NCBI RefSeq assembly: GCF_047495875.1
Contig: NC_092461.1
Location: 61,058,299-61,122,298, forward strand
Direction of reading: 5' to 3'
Source: Pithys albifrons albifrons
Lineage: Eukaryota; Chordata; Aves; Passeriformes; Thamnophilidae
DNA length: 64,000 bases
The notes under the pieces are model-generated. The model searched no databases, had not been told where the DNA came from, and saw only the letters and a list, made by a program, of their open reading frames with translations. The translations under genes and the position numbers were made by a program. Below, in pieces: positions 63,901 through 64,000 of this stretch; within the stretch, counting starts at the first letter, position 1, and every line of letters begins with the position of its first letter.

Positions 63901-64000
63901 CTAAAGACAGTGTCAGAATTTTCAGCTGGAGTTTCCATTCCATTGCATTCCATTCTTTGTCTGGCAGAAGAAAGTCTTAATACCACTCTTACTCTGCTGT
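48958..64000 (+). other. STAU2: STAU2 intron, 5' part (continues past the window)
   Basis: At least 15 kb of intron starting with gtataa. The expected next exon, encoding the last helix of dsRBD5 and the C-terminal tail, was looked for on the + strand and not seen. One CR1 scrap lies at 55719-55863. The remainder is AT-rich, with only short open frames lacking domains and no RNA gene or array recognised. Confidence 0.8.
55719..55863 (-). mobile_element. CR1 LINE 3' fragment, antisense
   Basis: The + strand begins cataggatcacagaatggtt, then aaacctctggaactcatg, caaacagggccacctagaac and tggaatatcttcaaag. This is the reverse complement of the CR1 untranslated tail. About 145 bp remain and homology fades after 55863. 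Confidence 0.88.

Noticed and set aside
48958..64000. Search for the final STAU2 exons
   Set aside because: No sequence encoding the last dsRBD5 helix with suitable splice sites was seen, so the gene's end is taken to be outside the window.
1..64000. tRNA, rRNA, snoRNA, CRISPR or bacterial-type systems
   Set aside because: No cloverleaf, box C/D or H/ACA arrangement, or spacer-repeat array was recognised. The window is a vertebrate gene interior.

Overview
The window is intronic and exonic DNA from a bird, lying inside the 3' half of the STAU2 gene (Staufen double-stranded RNA-binding protein homolog 2), transcribed on the + strand. The bird assignment rests on several CR1 LINE copies with avian-type tails and on endogenous retrovirus LTRs of a style common in neoavian, particularly passerine, genomes. 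Base composition is AT-rich, there is no CpG island, and no promoter is visible. No second host gene was found on either strand.

Six coding exons are supported by reading frame, splice sites and protein identity: 679-891, 3258-3395, 6541-6672, 10548-10608, 25384-25691 and 48844-48957. Together they give 966 nt, or 322 codons, in one continuous frame. They encode the second half of dsRBD3, a basic linker resembling a nuclear localisation signal, dsRBD4, the dsRBD4-dsRBD5 linker, and the first helix plus beta-sheet of dsRBD5. The 5' part of the gene (dsRBD1, dsRBD2, start of dsRBD3) lies before the window. The C-terminal exons lie beyond 64000.

The introns grow from about 2.4 kb to more than 23 kb. 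Introns 1 to 3 of the window are mostly plain sequence with one perfect (ATCT)16 microsatellite. The 14.8-kb intron before exon 25384 carries CR1 remains, two striking inverted repeats (15655-15840 and 20226-20424) and a solo LTR (20481-21190). The 23-kb intron before exon 48844 carries two LTR-flanked endogenous retroviral elements. One (26156-31371) keeps gag, protease and integrase relics but has lost nearly all of its reverse transcriptase. The other (35904-39463) has no recognisable gag or pol of its own, but encloses a fragment of a LINE reverse transcriptase that is not CR1. The last 15 kb is intron with one CR1 scrap.

All three LTR elements are antisense to STAU2. The most interesting points are the non-CR1 LINE fragment nested in an ERV, the two long foldback sequences in an intron of a gene that itself encodes a dsRNA-binding protein, and the phase-0/0 exon with weak splice sites whose skipping would remove the dsRBD5 beta-sheet.
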